Shown here piece by piece: positions 36,131 to 43,361 of a stretch of DNA of 64,000 bases. Position 1 is the stretch's first letter. Every line of letters begins with the position of its first letter. The stretch covers positions 744,001 to 808,000 of the forward strand of contig NZ_ARQF01000021.1 in assembly GCF_000384815.1 (NCBI RefSeq), in the 5' to 3' direction. Source of the stretch: Halodesulfovibrio aestuarii DSM 17919 = ATCC 29578 (lineage in GTDB: Bacteria; Desulfobacterota; Desulfovibrionia; Desulfovibrionales; Desulfovibrionaceae). Position numbers and translations under genes: made by a program. Under the pieces are notes generated by a model. It was not told the origin of the DNA, did not search any database, and worked only from the letters and a program-made list of their open reading frames with translations.

Positions 36131-37333
36131 TTACAGTCCGAGAGGTTGCACTACCCTATCCAACACTCCATGAACTTTCGAGATTGCAACTCCGTAGTTG
36201 GTGATTGGAACTTCACGGCGAGTGCATTCACGTATACGGCGCAACATTTCTGTTCTATTGCTCATACAACCGCCACAGTGCACGGCGAGAGCAAAGCATT
36301 CGAGGTCCTCTGGAAAATCGTGACCGGCGTATATGACAAACTCCAGTTCTTTACCAGTGTATTGAGTTATCCATTTCGGGAGCTTTACTCGGCCGATATC
36401 GTCCTCAACAGCATGATGTGAACACGCCTCACACATAAGTACCTTGTCGCCGTCCTTCAAGGAGTCTATGGCACGTGCGCCCTCGACCAGTGTTGGTAAG
36501 TCGCCTTTATAACGTGCAAATAAGGTAGAGAAGGTCGTAAGTGGCACGTTCTTCGGCACATCTGCCACGACTTCTGCGATAGCCTGCGAATCTGTTATTA
36601 CTAACGCGGGGTCGTGTCGCAATGCTCCGAGCGCCTCTGGTAACTCATGTTCTTTAACCACTATTCCTAACGCATCGTTGTCCAACACATCACGCAGTAC
36701 CTGAACCTGCGGTAGAATGATCCTCCCCTTCGGAGCAGCGCGATCAATAGGGACAACGCACAACACGGTCTCCCCATGTGAAATAAGGTCACTGACAAGA
36801 ACAGGGTCTTCCACAAACTCTTTAGGCGCAGTAGCAATTAACGTTTTTTTGACGTCATTTACTCCTTGGCCGGATGCTGTGCAAACTGTCAGATGAGGGA
36901 GTCCGTTGTTCGCACAAAATGCGATATCGTCAGGCTTAGGAGTGGCAATGTCTGCTTTGTTGAACACAACGATAGTCGCGATATTCATCTTTTGCAGTGT
37001 ATTTAAGATTTCGTGTTCTGCATCACCCATACCCTCTTCGCTCACCACAAGAATTGCCGTATCAGTGCGATAAAGCACCCTCTGAGCTGCCTTAATGCGA
37101 AGTTCGCCGAGGGTCCCGGTGTCATCGAGCCCTGCCGTATCGTAGAACGTTACAGGCCCCAATGGTAATAACTCATAGTGCTTTGCAACTGGGTCGGTGG
37201 TTGTGCCGGGGTGATCAGATACTATCGCGATATCTTGTCCGGCAAGCGCATTGATAAGTGAAGATTTTCCGGCATTGCGTCGACCAACAAGAGTAATGAC
37301 CATGCGAATGCCTCTGGGAGCTTTTTCAGACAT
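36131..37333 (-). CDS. hydF: [FeFe] hydrogenase maturation GTPase HydF
   Basis: Scaffold GTPase that assembles the 2Fe subcluster of the H-cluster and delivers it to HydA. The start is the ATG at 37333 (or the one just before at 37336) after AGGAG; the frame is open far upstream inside hydE. The GTPase domain has G1 GRRNAGKSS, the G3 DTAGLDD and G4 FNKAD. The C-terminal FeS domain has CEACSHHAVEDDIGRVKLPKW and the HCGGCMSNR motif that ligates a 4Fe-4S cluster. About 400 residues, normal length. It is the last gene of the hydrogenase locus, 10 bases after hydE. Confidence 0.93.
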   Translation of the reverse strand: MSEKAPRGIRMVITLVGRRNAGKSSLINALAGQDIAIVSDHPGTTTDPVAKHYELLPLGPVTFYDTAGLDDTGTLGELRIKAAQRVLYRTDTAILVVSEEGMGDAEHEILNTLQKMNIATIVVFNKADIATPKPDDIAFCANNGLPHLTVCTASGQGVNDVKKTLIATAPKEFVEDPVLVSDLISHGETVLCVVPIDRAAPKGRIILPQVQVLRDVLDNDALGIVVKEHELPEALGALRHDPALVITDSQAIAEVVADVPKNVPLTTFSTLFARYKGDLPTLVEGARAIDSLKDGDKVLMCEACSHHAVEDDIGRVKLPKWITQYTGKELEFVIYAGHDFPEDLECFALAVHCGGCMSNRTEMLRRIRECTRREVPITNYGVAISKVHGVLDRVVQPLGL

Positions 37334-37343
37334 CATAAATCTC

Positions 37344-38339
37344 CTATGCTGTTTTCCGATATGCGGGTGATGCGCCGCGTGCGGATGATGGTTTATAGCC
37401 TGCGTTACAAAGGCGTTGTTGCAGTCTTTCAATAAGTTCCTGCACCGGTTCCGATGCATTGTTCTTTCCGGGATAAATATTATATCGGGCACGAACAAAC
37501 TCTGGCGTGACGGAGGGCATGACGACGTTTGCACCAGCATGCAACCCCTTTTCTCGGCCATTAACATCCAGCGCATCCAGAGCGCTGGTTGCGGGTATGT
37601 TCGCCTTAGGGTTCATTATTCGTAACAATGCAGTAACACGCAGTGCTTCTTCCATTGATCCTGCAGAATAAGGGGCAAGCGGTGTATCCGGATGCGGGAC
37701 GAACGGCCCTACGGCGATCATATCAAGAGACATATCAGACAACTTCAACAAATCATCAGCAAGCATTTCCTGCGTCATGTATGGTAGACCGGAAATAATG
37801 CCTGATCCTGTTTCAAAGCCAAGTCTGCATAACATGTTTACCCTTCTAAGCCGTTCTTTCATTGTTTGACCGGGGCGCATACGGGCATGCAGAGTTTCAT
37901 CGAACGTTTCCATCTTCAAAAGATACCTATCAGCACCGCAGTCAAGCCAATATCTGTAGGTGTCCTCATCATGATCACCCAACGAGAGGGTGACGGATAC
38001 GTCGCTAAGATTCTTTATCTTTTCAATTATTTTACCGACACGTCGGATATCCAGTTGTTCCTCGCCTGATTGAAGAACGACAGTGCCCATACCTGCTTCT
38101 ATAGCGCAATGCGCTGCGGCAATGATTTCCTCGGTGCTTAATCTGAATCGCTTGAGAGCTACATTCGCGGCACGTAGTCCGCAATACTGACAGTTTTTTC
38201 GGCAATGGGTTGAAAATTCAACCACCCCTCGCTGAAAGACCTCCTGCCCAAAAGTGTCGTTACGGGTACGATAAGCAGTTTCGAACAATGAGCTTGCATC
38301 GGACGCGCGCAACGCGTCTAAGATCTCGTTCTTCTGCAT
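37344..38339 (-). CDS. hydE: [FeFe] hydrogenase radical SAM maturase HydE
   Basis: Radical SAM enzyme of 331 residues that makes part of the H-cluster's dithiolate-bearing iron unit. The start is the ATG at 38339 with AGGAG. The SAM cluster motif is CRKNCQYC in FSTHCRKNCQYCGLR. Other family signatures are VVLQSGEE, KMETFDETLHARMRPG and GLPYMTQEMLADDL. It lies between hydG and hydF in the same direction. Confidence 0.93.
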   Translation of the reverse strand: MQKNEILDALRASDASSLFETAYRTRNDTFGQEVFQRGVVEFSTHCRKNCQYCGLRAANVALKRFRLSTEEIIAAAHCAIEAGMGTVVLQSGEEQLDIRRVGKIIEKIKNLSDVSVTLSLGDHDEDTYRYWLDCGADRYLLKMETFDETLHARMRPGQTMKERLRRVNMLCRLGFETGSGIISGLPYMTQEMLADDLLKLSDMSLDMIAVGPFVPHPDTPLAPYSAGSMEEALRVTALLRIMNPKANIPATSALDALDVNGREKGLHAGANVVMPSVTPEFVRARYNIYPGKNNASEPVQELIERLQQRLCNAGYKPSSARGASPAYRKTA

Positions 38340-38633
38340 AATTAATACTCCTGCATCGCTGAAATTGCGGAACCAGTCTTCACTTTGGCAATGGCACAGA
38401 TGATCGTAAAGTACTGACCATAGCTGTACCAAAAACAACTAGCAAAAGAGTGAATGACTTAGTATCTTATGGGAAGTTATGCGCTGCGTGTTCCATGCAA
38501 AAAACATGTAGATATCCCCTGAGAGGGGTAGAAACTAAAGGAACCGGGTGGATGAACCCGGCCCTCCAGTTTTCTGCGGGTTTACTAATAGATATAAACC
38601 CGGTCTCGGCAGAGATATTTTTGAATAGCGGGA
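38340..38633 (-). other. hydG-hydE intergenic region with three hairpins
   Basis: This 294-base gap inside the maturation operon holds a series of perfect hairpins: CCCCTGAGAGGGG near 38516-38528, CCGGGT-GGATGA-ACCCGG near 38542-38560 and CGGGTTTA-N10-TAAACCCG near 38577-38603. None has a proper U-tract for the operon's strand. They may be processing or stability elements or part of a structured RNA. A plus-strand frame starting at 38450 (MNDLVSYGKLCAACSMQKTC) runs into hydG on the opposite strand and is not called. Confidence 0.5.
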
Positions 38634-40043
38634 CTACAGGTATAAGTCTCGTTCTCCCTCTTCAATGCGATGTAGCCGTGTTTCAACCAAATCACGGCGC
38701 TTTGCAGGGAAGTTATCCACCTCATTTTGAATCAGAGGAATACCGATAGAGCGCGTAGCTTCACCGGCGTAGTCATGCAAGTATTCTTTAAATGTAAACA
38801 GTGAGTTAGGATGGCAGAACTCTTGAATGAAGCCTTTTTTAGCTAACTCCATAAAGTGCTCACCGGTTCTACCCAGACGATAGCATGCAGTGCACCATGA
38901 CGGAATATATCCGTTTTGTACGATTTCCTGAATAACGTCTTCAAGACTACGGTTATCACCTATACAGAACTGCTGGACATCAGGTCGGTCATAGTTCGGG
39001 TCAGTATAAGCTCCAGGATAAGTGCGTGAACCTGCACTTATCTGCGATACACCAAGATCAAGCAACTCACGTCGCATAATCCGGTCTTCTCGAGTACTGA
39101 GGATAAGACCTGTATATGGTACAGAAAGACGTAGTACAGCCACTAAACGTTTGAACTGCATATCTGAGATAGGGTACGGTGGATTGAATGCAATATCAGC
39201 ATTAAGTGCAGGTTCCAAACGTGGGAAAGAAATTGTGTGTGGGCCTACGCCAAAACGTTTTTCCAGTTCCGCAGCATGTGCAAGACAACTGAGGATATCA
39301 AAACGATAGTCGTACAGACCAAGTAATGGTCCCATACCCACATCTTCGATCCCCGCCTCCATAGCTCTATGCAATGCATGCAGGCGCCACAAAAAGTGCT
39401 TTTTATGTCCGGTTGGGTGCAAAGCAGCATATGTTTTTGTATGGTAAGTTTCTTGGAAACACTGATAGGTTCCTATGCCCACGTCACTTAGCTTACGGAA
39501 ACCTTCCACATCCAGCGGTGCACAGTTAATATTCACGCGCCGGATTTCACCGCTTTTTTCAGCGACTGTGTCATACACTGTTTGAACTGTTTCAGCGATC
39601 CAGTCCGCACCAAATTTTGGATGTTCTCCGTAAACAAGTAATAGACGCTTATGCCCCATATCTTCCAGGACTCTAACTTCACGCTGGAGTTCTTCAGGAG
39701 AGAGCGTGCGGCGATCTAATTCCGTGTTATCTGCCTTAAAACCACAATAAGTACAGTTATTCCCACATTCGTTAGTAACATAGAGAGGTGCAAAGAGAAC
39801 TAACCGATTTCCGTAAATGGCCCGCTTAACAGCACGAGCAGTTTCAAATATCATTTCGTTTAATTCTGGGTCCTCCGCTTGTAGCAGGCAAGCGGTTTCC
39901 TCTAAGGTAAGGCCTTTAGCTTCGCGAGCTTTATCCAGAATATCGCGAACACGAGCTGATTCCGGCTGTGTTGTAGTGCGTATAATTTCATGAATAGCAT
40001 TCTCGTCTATAAAATTTTCTAATCCTTCTGTATCTACTAACAT
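38634..40043 (-). CDS. hydG: [FeFe] hydrogenase tyrosine-lyase maturase HydG
   Basis: Radical SAM tyrosine lyase of 469 residues that makes the CO and CN ligands of the H-cluster. GGAGGCGGAT precedes the ATG. It has the CxxxCxxC motif CGNNCTYC in the TIM barrel, the YGEHP loop, YQCFQETYHTKTYAALHPTG, and a C-terminal auxiliary cluster motif CTACYRLGRTGEHFMELAKK ending in FC. Full length. The next minus-strand gene, hydE, starts 294 bases further on. Confidence 0.95.
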   Translation of the reverse strand: MLVDTEGLENFIDENAIHEIIRTTTQPESARVRDILDKAREAKGLTLEETACLLQAEDPELNEMIFETARAVKRAIYGNRLVLFAPLYVTNECGNNCTYCGFKADNTELDRRTLSPEELQREVRVLEDMGHKRLLLVYGEHPKFGADWIAETVQTVYDTVAEKSGEIRRVNINCAPLDVEGFRKLSDVGIGTYQCFQETYHTKTYAALHPTGHKKHFLWRLHALHRAMEAGIEDVGMGPLLGLYDYRFDILSCLAHAAELEKRFGVGPHTISFPRLEPALNADIAFNPPYPISDMQFKRLVAVLRLSVPYTGLILSTREDRIMRRELLDLGVSQISAGSRTYPGAYTDPNYDRPDVQQFCIGDNRSLEDVIQEIVQNGYIPSWCTACYRLGRTGEHFMELAKKGFIQEFCHPNSLFTFKEYLHDYAGEATRSIGIPLIQNEVDNFPAKRRDLVETRLHRIEEGERDLYL

Positions 40044-40057
40044 ATCCGCCTCCGTGG

Positions 40058-40300
40058 CTATACAAGTGAAGATTTAACTTTTACGCTAGAAAGGTTGCCA
40101 AGTTGACCGGTGAATGCACCAACCTCGTTCGTGGTTGCCTCAATGATAAGGGCAATGACACTAAGTCCCCTATCACGACACGGCAGGCCCATGCGGGCAA
40201 GAACGATGTTACTATGTTTGGTTATGATGTCATTCACACTGCCAGCCTCACGCTTTCTATCGCCAACAATGATACTTACAACGCCCATGCGCTTTTCCAT
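40058..40300 (-). CDS. iron-only hydrogenase system regulator (TM1266-like)
   Basis: About 80 residues from the ATG at 40300 (a longer start at 40342 is possible). The sequence MEKRMGVVSIIVGDRKREAG + SVNDIITKHSNIVLARMGLP + EATTNEVGAFTGQLGNLSSV matches the small ACT-domain protein family found next to [FeFe] hydrogenase maturation genes (TM1266). It is proposed to regulate the system; the ligand is unknown. It lies between hydB and hydG in the same direction, 14 bases before hydG. Confidence 0.8.
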   Translation of the reverse strand: MEKRMGVVSIIVGDRKREAGSVNDIITKHSNIVLARMGLPCRDRGLSVIALIIEATTNEVGAFTGQLGNLSSVKVKSSLV

Positions 40301-40390
40301 GATCACATGCTCTCTTGTGTAGAACGTCGAAATTTGATCCATACGGGCAGGTCGGTTACGCGTTGAGTTCATTGCTCTTTTAGCCGACGG

Positions 40391-40439
40391 AAAAAAGGGC
40401 GGCCCTGAGGTTCAGACTATTCCTTCCCGCAGGCTGCCC
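40391..40439 (-). terminator. terminator or attenuator between hydB and the maturation genes
   Basis: On the minus strand GGGCaGCCTG ... CAGGGCcGCCC with a loop of about 22 bases is followed by TTTTTT at 40396-40391. It lies just after the hydB stop and before the regulator gene. Because hydG, hydE and hydF follow in the same direction, it may act as a partial terminator that gives more structural than maturation mRNA. Confidence 0.65.
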
Positions 40440-40456
40440 GTAGGACTACGGTACTA

Positions 40457-40798
40457 TTACAGTGCCAGTTTTACGCCTTTGGCTTTCAAAGCCTTAACGC
40501 CTGCACTTCGATCATTGTAGTGAGTGTGGAGTAAATGATGAGATTTATGCCCGCATGGACCTTCATGTAGAAAGCCATCCTTCGCATAAAGCTTCTTAAT
40601 CATTGGGTTGTCCTGAGACTTGCGGATGGAATAAATCTTGCTGTCTGCATTGTACACGGACTGCTGACGCAAACCGACGAATTCCAAGGTCGCTGCGAAC
40701 GCTTCACGGGTAACGTTAAAACCAAGAACTGAGTACCCGCAGGCGATACCAGCAACCTTGATGAAACCACGTCTGCTCATTAATCCTATTTTTTTCAT
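40457..40798 (-). CDS. hydB: periplasmic [FeFe] hydrogenase small subunit HydB
   Basis: 113 residues. AGGAG precedes the ATG. The N-terminus carries a twin-arginine signal, SRRGFIKVAGIACGYSVLGF, so the small subunit takes the complex to the periplasm through Tat. The mature part has YNADSKIYSIRKSQDNPMIK, GPCGHKSHHLLHTHY and GVKALKAKGVKLAL, matching the Desulfovibrio HydB family (usually about 120 residues). It directly follows hydA with a nine-base gap. Confidence 0.93.
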   Translation of the reverse strand: MKKIGLMSRRGFIKVAGIACGYSVLGFNVTREAFAATLEFVGLRQQSVYNADSKIYSIRKSQDNPMIKKLYAKDGFLHEGPCGHKSHHLLHTHYNDRSAGVKALKAKGVKLAL

Positions 40799-40807
40799 AG
40801 TAATCTC

Positions 40808-42133
40808 CTAGCCTACACGTCGCTGATTGAAGCGGCGGTTGATCTTAGCAACAGTGCTATGGAAAAGCGAAGATTGGAGCATTTCAGGCTCAAGAGGTTG
40901 TCCGCCACCATTTACGCAACCACCGGGACAAGTCATGACTTCGATGAAGTGGTACGGTGATTTACCAGCGCGTACTTCGTCGCAGAGTTTTGCCGCATTT
41001 TGTAGGCCACTTACAACAGCAACCTTCACAGTACCGAAATTAGGTACAGGAATATCAGCTGTCTTGATGCCTTCATGGGCGCGGACTACTTTGATGTCCG
41101 GATTGGCAAGGGTGTTACCGGAAAGCACTTCGTAAGCAAGACGTAGTGCGGCTTCCATAACACCGCCACTGGTGCCGAAGATAGTCGCAGCACCTGTAGA
41201 CATACCAAGAGCAGGATCCGGCTGTTCTTCAGGGAGCGAGGCAAAATCAATACCAGCCTGTTTGATCATCCATGCCAGTTCACGAGTATTGATGGTAGCA
41301 TCAATATCACGGGAGCCACTTGCGTTCATTTCAGGACGGAGTCCCTCAAACTTTTTGGCAACACAAGGCATGATGGACACAGTGTACATCTTTTTGCTCT
41401 TAATGCCGGATTGTTCAGAACCATAGGTCTTAGCTAAAGGACCGAGCATACCAATAGGAGACCTACAGGTGGAAAGGTGAGCATTAAGATCTGGGTAAAA
41501 AGTTTCCGCAAACTTTACCCAGCCCGGGCAACATGAGGTGAATTGCGGCAATGGCTTATCACCTTTCTTAACCCTTTCGAGCAGCTCAGTGCCCTCTTCC
41601 ATGATGGTAACGTCCGCAGTCCATTCGTTATCCCATACAAGGCCAAAGCCCAGACGGCGCAATGCTGCATGCATTTTGCCGCCGACGTACGTGCCTGTAG
41701 GCATACCAAAGCATTCGCCAAGGCCATAACGTACAGCCGGAGCAGGCATGGAAACAACAATGGTATCAGGGTCTTTGAGTTTTTCGAATATCTCACCAAC
41801 ATATGAGACCTGTTCACTGATTGCGCCAAAAGGACAGTTGGCAAGACACTGTCCACAGTTGACACATGCCGCAGGATCTACTACCCCGCGTTCACCATCC
41901 GGATGCATTTCCTGAATGGCTCCGGTAGGACAGTGGGTTTCACATTCGCCACATGCCTGACACTTGTCCTTGTCAACCTGAACAAAGAAGAGTGTGGAAG
42001 GATCAACACCCTGAGGGGCGGCAATTTTGTAGTTTACCCCCTCCATCTCCACATTGCTTCCCGTCGCCGGTAGCTTCAGGTTCGCTAAGTAGGCTGGCTT
42101 GGCAGTAGCCTGCTTTTCTTTTGCTCCAGACAT
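40808..42133 (-). CDS. hydA: periplasmic [FeFe] hydrogenase large subunit HydA
   Basis: Catalytic subunit of about 441 residues that oxidises or makes H2. The start is the ATG at 42133 after AAGGAG; the open frame reaches 42166. Two 4Fe-4S motifs (CQACGECETHCPTGAI and CVNCGQCLANCPFGAI) lead to the H-cluster domain: L1 FTSCCPGWVKF, L2 SIMPCVAKKFEG and L3 EVMTCPGGCVNGGGQP. All active-site cysteines are present. An N-terminal extension of about 50 residues (to GVDPSTLFFVQVDKDKC) is longer than in D. vulgaris. It has no Tat signal of its own; HydB supplies it. Confidence 0.95.
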   Translation of the reverse strand: MSGAKEKQATAKPAYLANLKLPATGSNVEMEGVNYKIAAPQGVDPSTLFFVQVDKDKCQACGECETHCPTGAIQEMHPDGERGVVDPAACVNCGQCLANCPFGAISEQVSYVGEIFEKLKDPDTIVVSMPAPAVRYGLGECFGMPTGTYVGGKMHAALRRLGFGLVWDNEWTADVTIMEEGTELLERVKKGDKPLPQFTSCCPGWVKFAETFYPDLNAHLSTCRSPIGMLGPLAKTYGSEQSGIKSKKMYTVSIMPCVAKKFEGLRPEMNASGSRDIDATINTRELAWMIKQAGIDFASLPEEQPDPALGMSTGAATIFGTSGGVMEAALRLAYEVLSGNTLANPDIKVVRAHEGIKTADIPVPNFGTVKVAVVSGLQNAAKLCDEVRAGKSPYHFIEVMTCPGGCVNGGGQPLEPEMLQSSLFHSTVAKINRRFNQRRVG

Positions 42134-42173
42134 AGACAACTCCTTTACTTTGTTACAATTATCCATTCCGGAA

Positions 42174-42195
42174 TAACAACACTCCGTACGTGTTA
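42174..42195. promoter_or_regulatory. possible operator dyad upstream of hydA
   Basis: TAACA (42174-42178) ... TGTTA (42191-42195), overlapping an inner AACAC-N7-GTGTT, about 45 bases ahead of the hydA start. It is a modest dyad that could bind a redox regulator of Rex or Fnr type, but does not match either consensus well. The remaining gap to 42407 shows AT-rich promoter-like DNA and nothing else that I can name. Confidence 0.3.
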
Positions 42196-42407
42196 CGAAA
42201 ATTAAAAAAATATTACAAGCAGAATAAAAAAATATTTTGCTTGCTACCTATCAATAGTGCTACTCGATTCACACTAACACGAGAGTGGTTCTAACTATCA
42301 AGATATATTGCTTTATTAAGAAAACATAAAAGCACAGAGTAACAGCGCTGTGGTTGAACAGAAATGTGATCGCAGAAGGACTGAAAAACAAACGCAGATA
42401 TTGCAAC

Positions 42408-42438
42408 AAAAAAGGGAGCCAAATGGCTCCCTTTTTTT
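42408..42438 (-). terminator. terminator of mgsA
   Basis: AAAAAAGGGAGCC (42408-42420), AAAT, GGCTCCCTTTTTTT (42425-42438). On the minus strand it lies about 180 bases beyond the mgsA stop; the hydA promoter lies beyond it. Confidence 0.88.
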
Positions 42439-42620
42439 ACTGGTTCTAACATCTTTCAATCATTCATAATAAGAATTATAAGCTGTTAAACGTATTTTAA
42501 ACATTGTGCTGGCGAACCGGACGGTTCGTCAGCACAAAACAATCAGTTGCCGATAACGGATATCGTAAGTAGCGCACAAGAAAAAAGAAGCTGTACGGCA
42601 AGTCTAAGGAGTTCTTTGGT

Positions 42621-43070
42621 TTATTTAATATGTCCGGTTTCAATTATCTCGTATGCACTGCTAAAAAGCGGTGAAGAGATAAGAAAATCCGCAGAGGACC
42701 GGTTACTTGCTGTGGGAATGTTGTAAAGGACAGCCAGACGAAGCAGCGCCTTAACATCGACATCATGAGGCTGAGGTTCCATTGGATCCCAGAAAAAAAT
42801 AAGCACATCTATTTTTCCATCCGCTATTAACCCACCCAGCTGCTGGTCACCTCCAAGCGGGCCGGATTTCATTTTACTTACACCAGAGAACTGCTCCATT
42901 TCTGTGGCACTAGCCTTCTCCTGCAACAATTTCTCAACCATACTTCCTGTTGTCCCTGTCGCGAACAGATGATGATGGATTAATATGTCAAAGTTACAAT
43001 CAACAAACTCCAACATAGTTTTTTTGCAGTTATCATGAGCGACAATAGCAATATTTTTTGTGAGTTCCAT
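42621..43070 (-). CDS. mgsA: methylglyoxal synthase
   Basis: 149 residues. It converts dihydroxyacetone phosphate to methylglyoxal and phosphate. The motifs [60 protein letters not shown] and the [16 protein letters not shown] end are all as in MgsA, including the catalytic Asp in GPLGGDQQ and the phosphate-binding TGTTG. The ribosome site is weak. It stands alone. Confidence 0.95.
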   Translation of the reverse strand: MELTKNIAIVAHDNCKKTMLEFVDCNFDILIHHHLFATGTTGSMVEKLLQEKASATEMEQFSGVSKMKSGPLGGDQQLGGLIADGKIDVLIFFWDPMEPQPHDVDVKALLRLAVLYNIPTASNRSSADFLISSPLFSSAYEIIETGHIK

Positions 43071-43361
43071 GAGCTTTCAATCCTATTAGTTAGTATGATT
43101 GTGAAACAAGTATCTGTTTTGGATGGTAGCATGGGTTGTTTTCGACAACAATATACTATGCGAAGCCTGTTACGTTTTTGTTAACAACCAATGTCAATGC
43201 AGTATAATACTGATTTCTGATTACCTCCATCCACGCTTGCATTATCTTTTCGTACGAATCTTCCTCAGATCAGTGCGCTCTCCATCTATTTTTGATATAG
43301 CTAATTGTGGTGCAAAATTCATAGTTGCTTCATTTTATCGTCTACATGTTGCGAGGACGTC

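Noticed and set aside
36131-37576. Longer HydF start (481 residues)
   Set aside because: The extra 80 residues are antisense-like and lie within hydE; AGGAG precedes the ATG pair at 37336/37333 and gives a normal HydF N-terminus.
38450-38749. Plus-strand 99-codon frame starting MNDLVSYGKLCAACSMQKTC
   Set aside because: Its second half lies inside hydG on the other strand and its first half covers the hairpin region; no ribosome site was found. Kept only as a note.
40103-40366. Two plus-strand frames of 87 and 70 codons opposite the TM1266-like gene
   Set aside because: Reverse-strand shadows of a recognised small gene with a family match.
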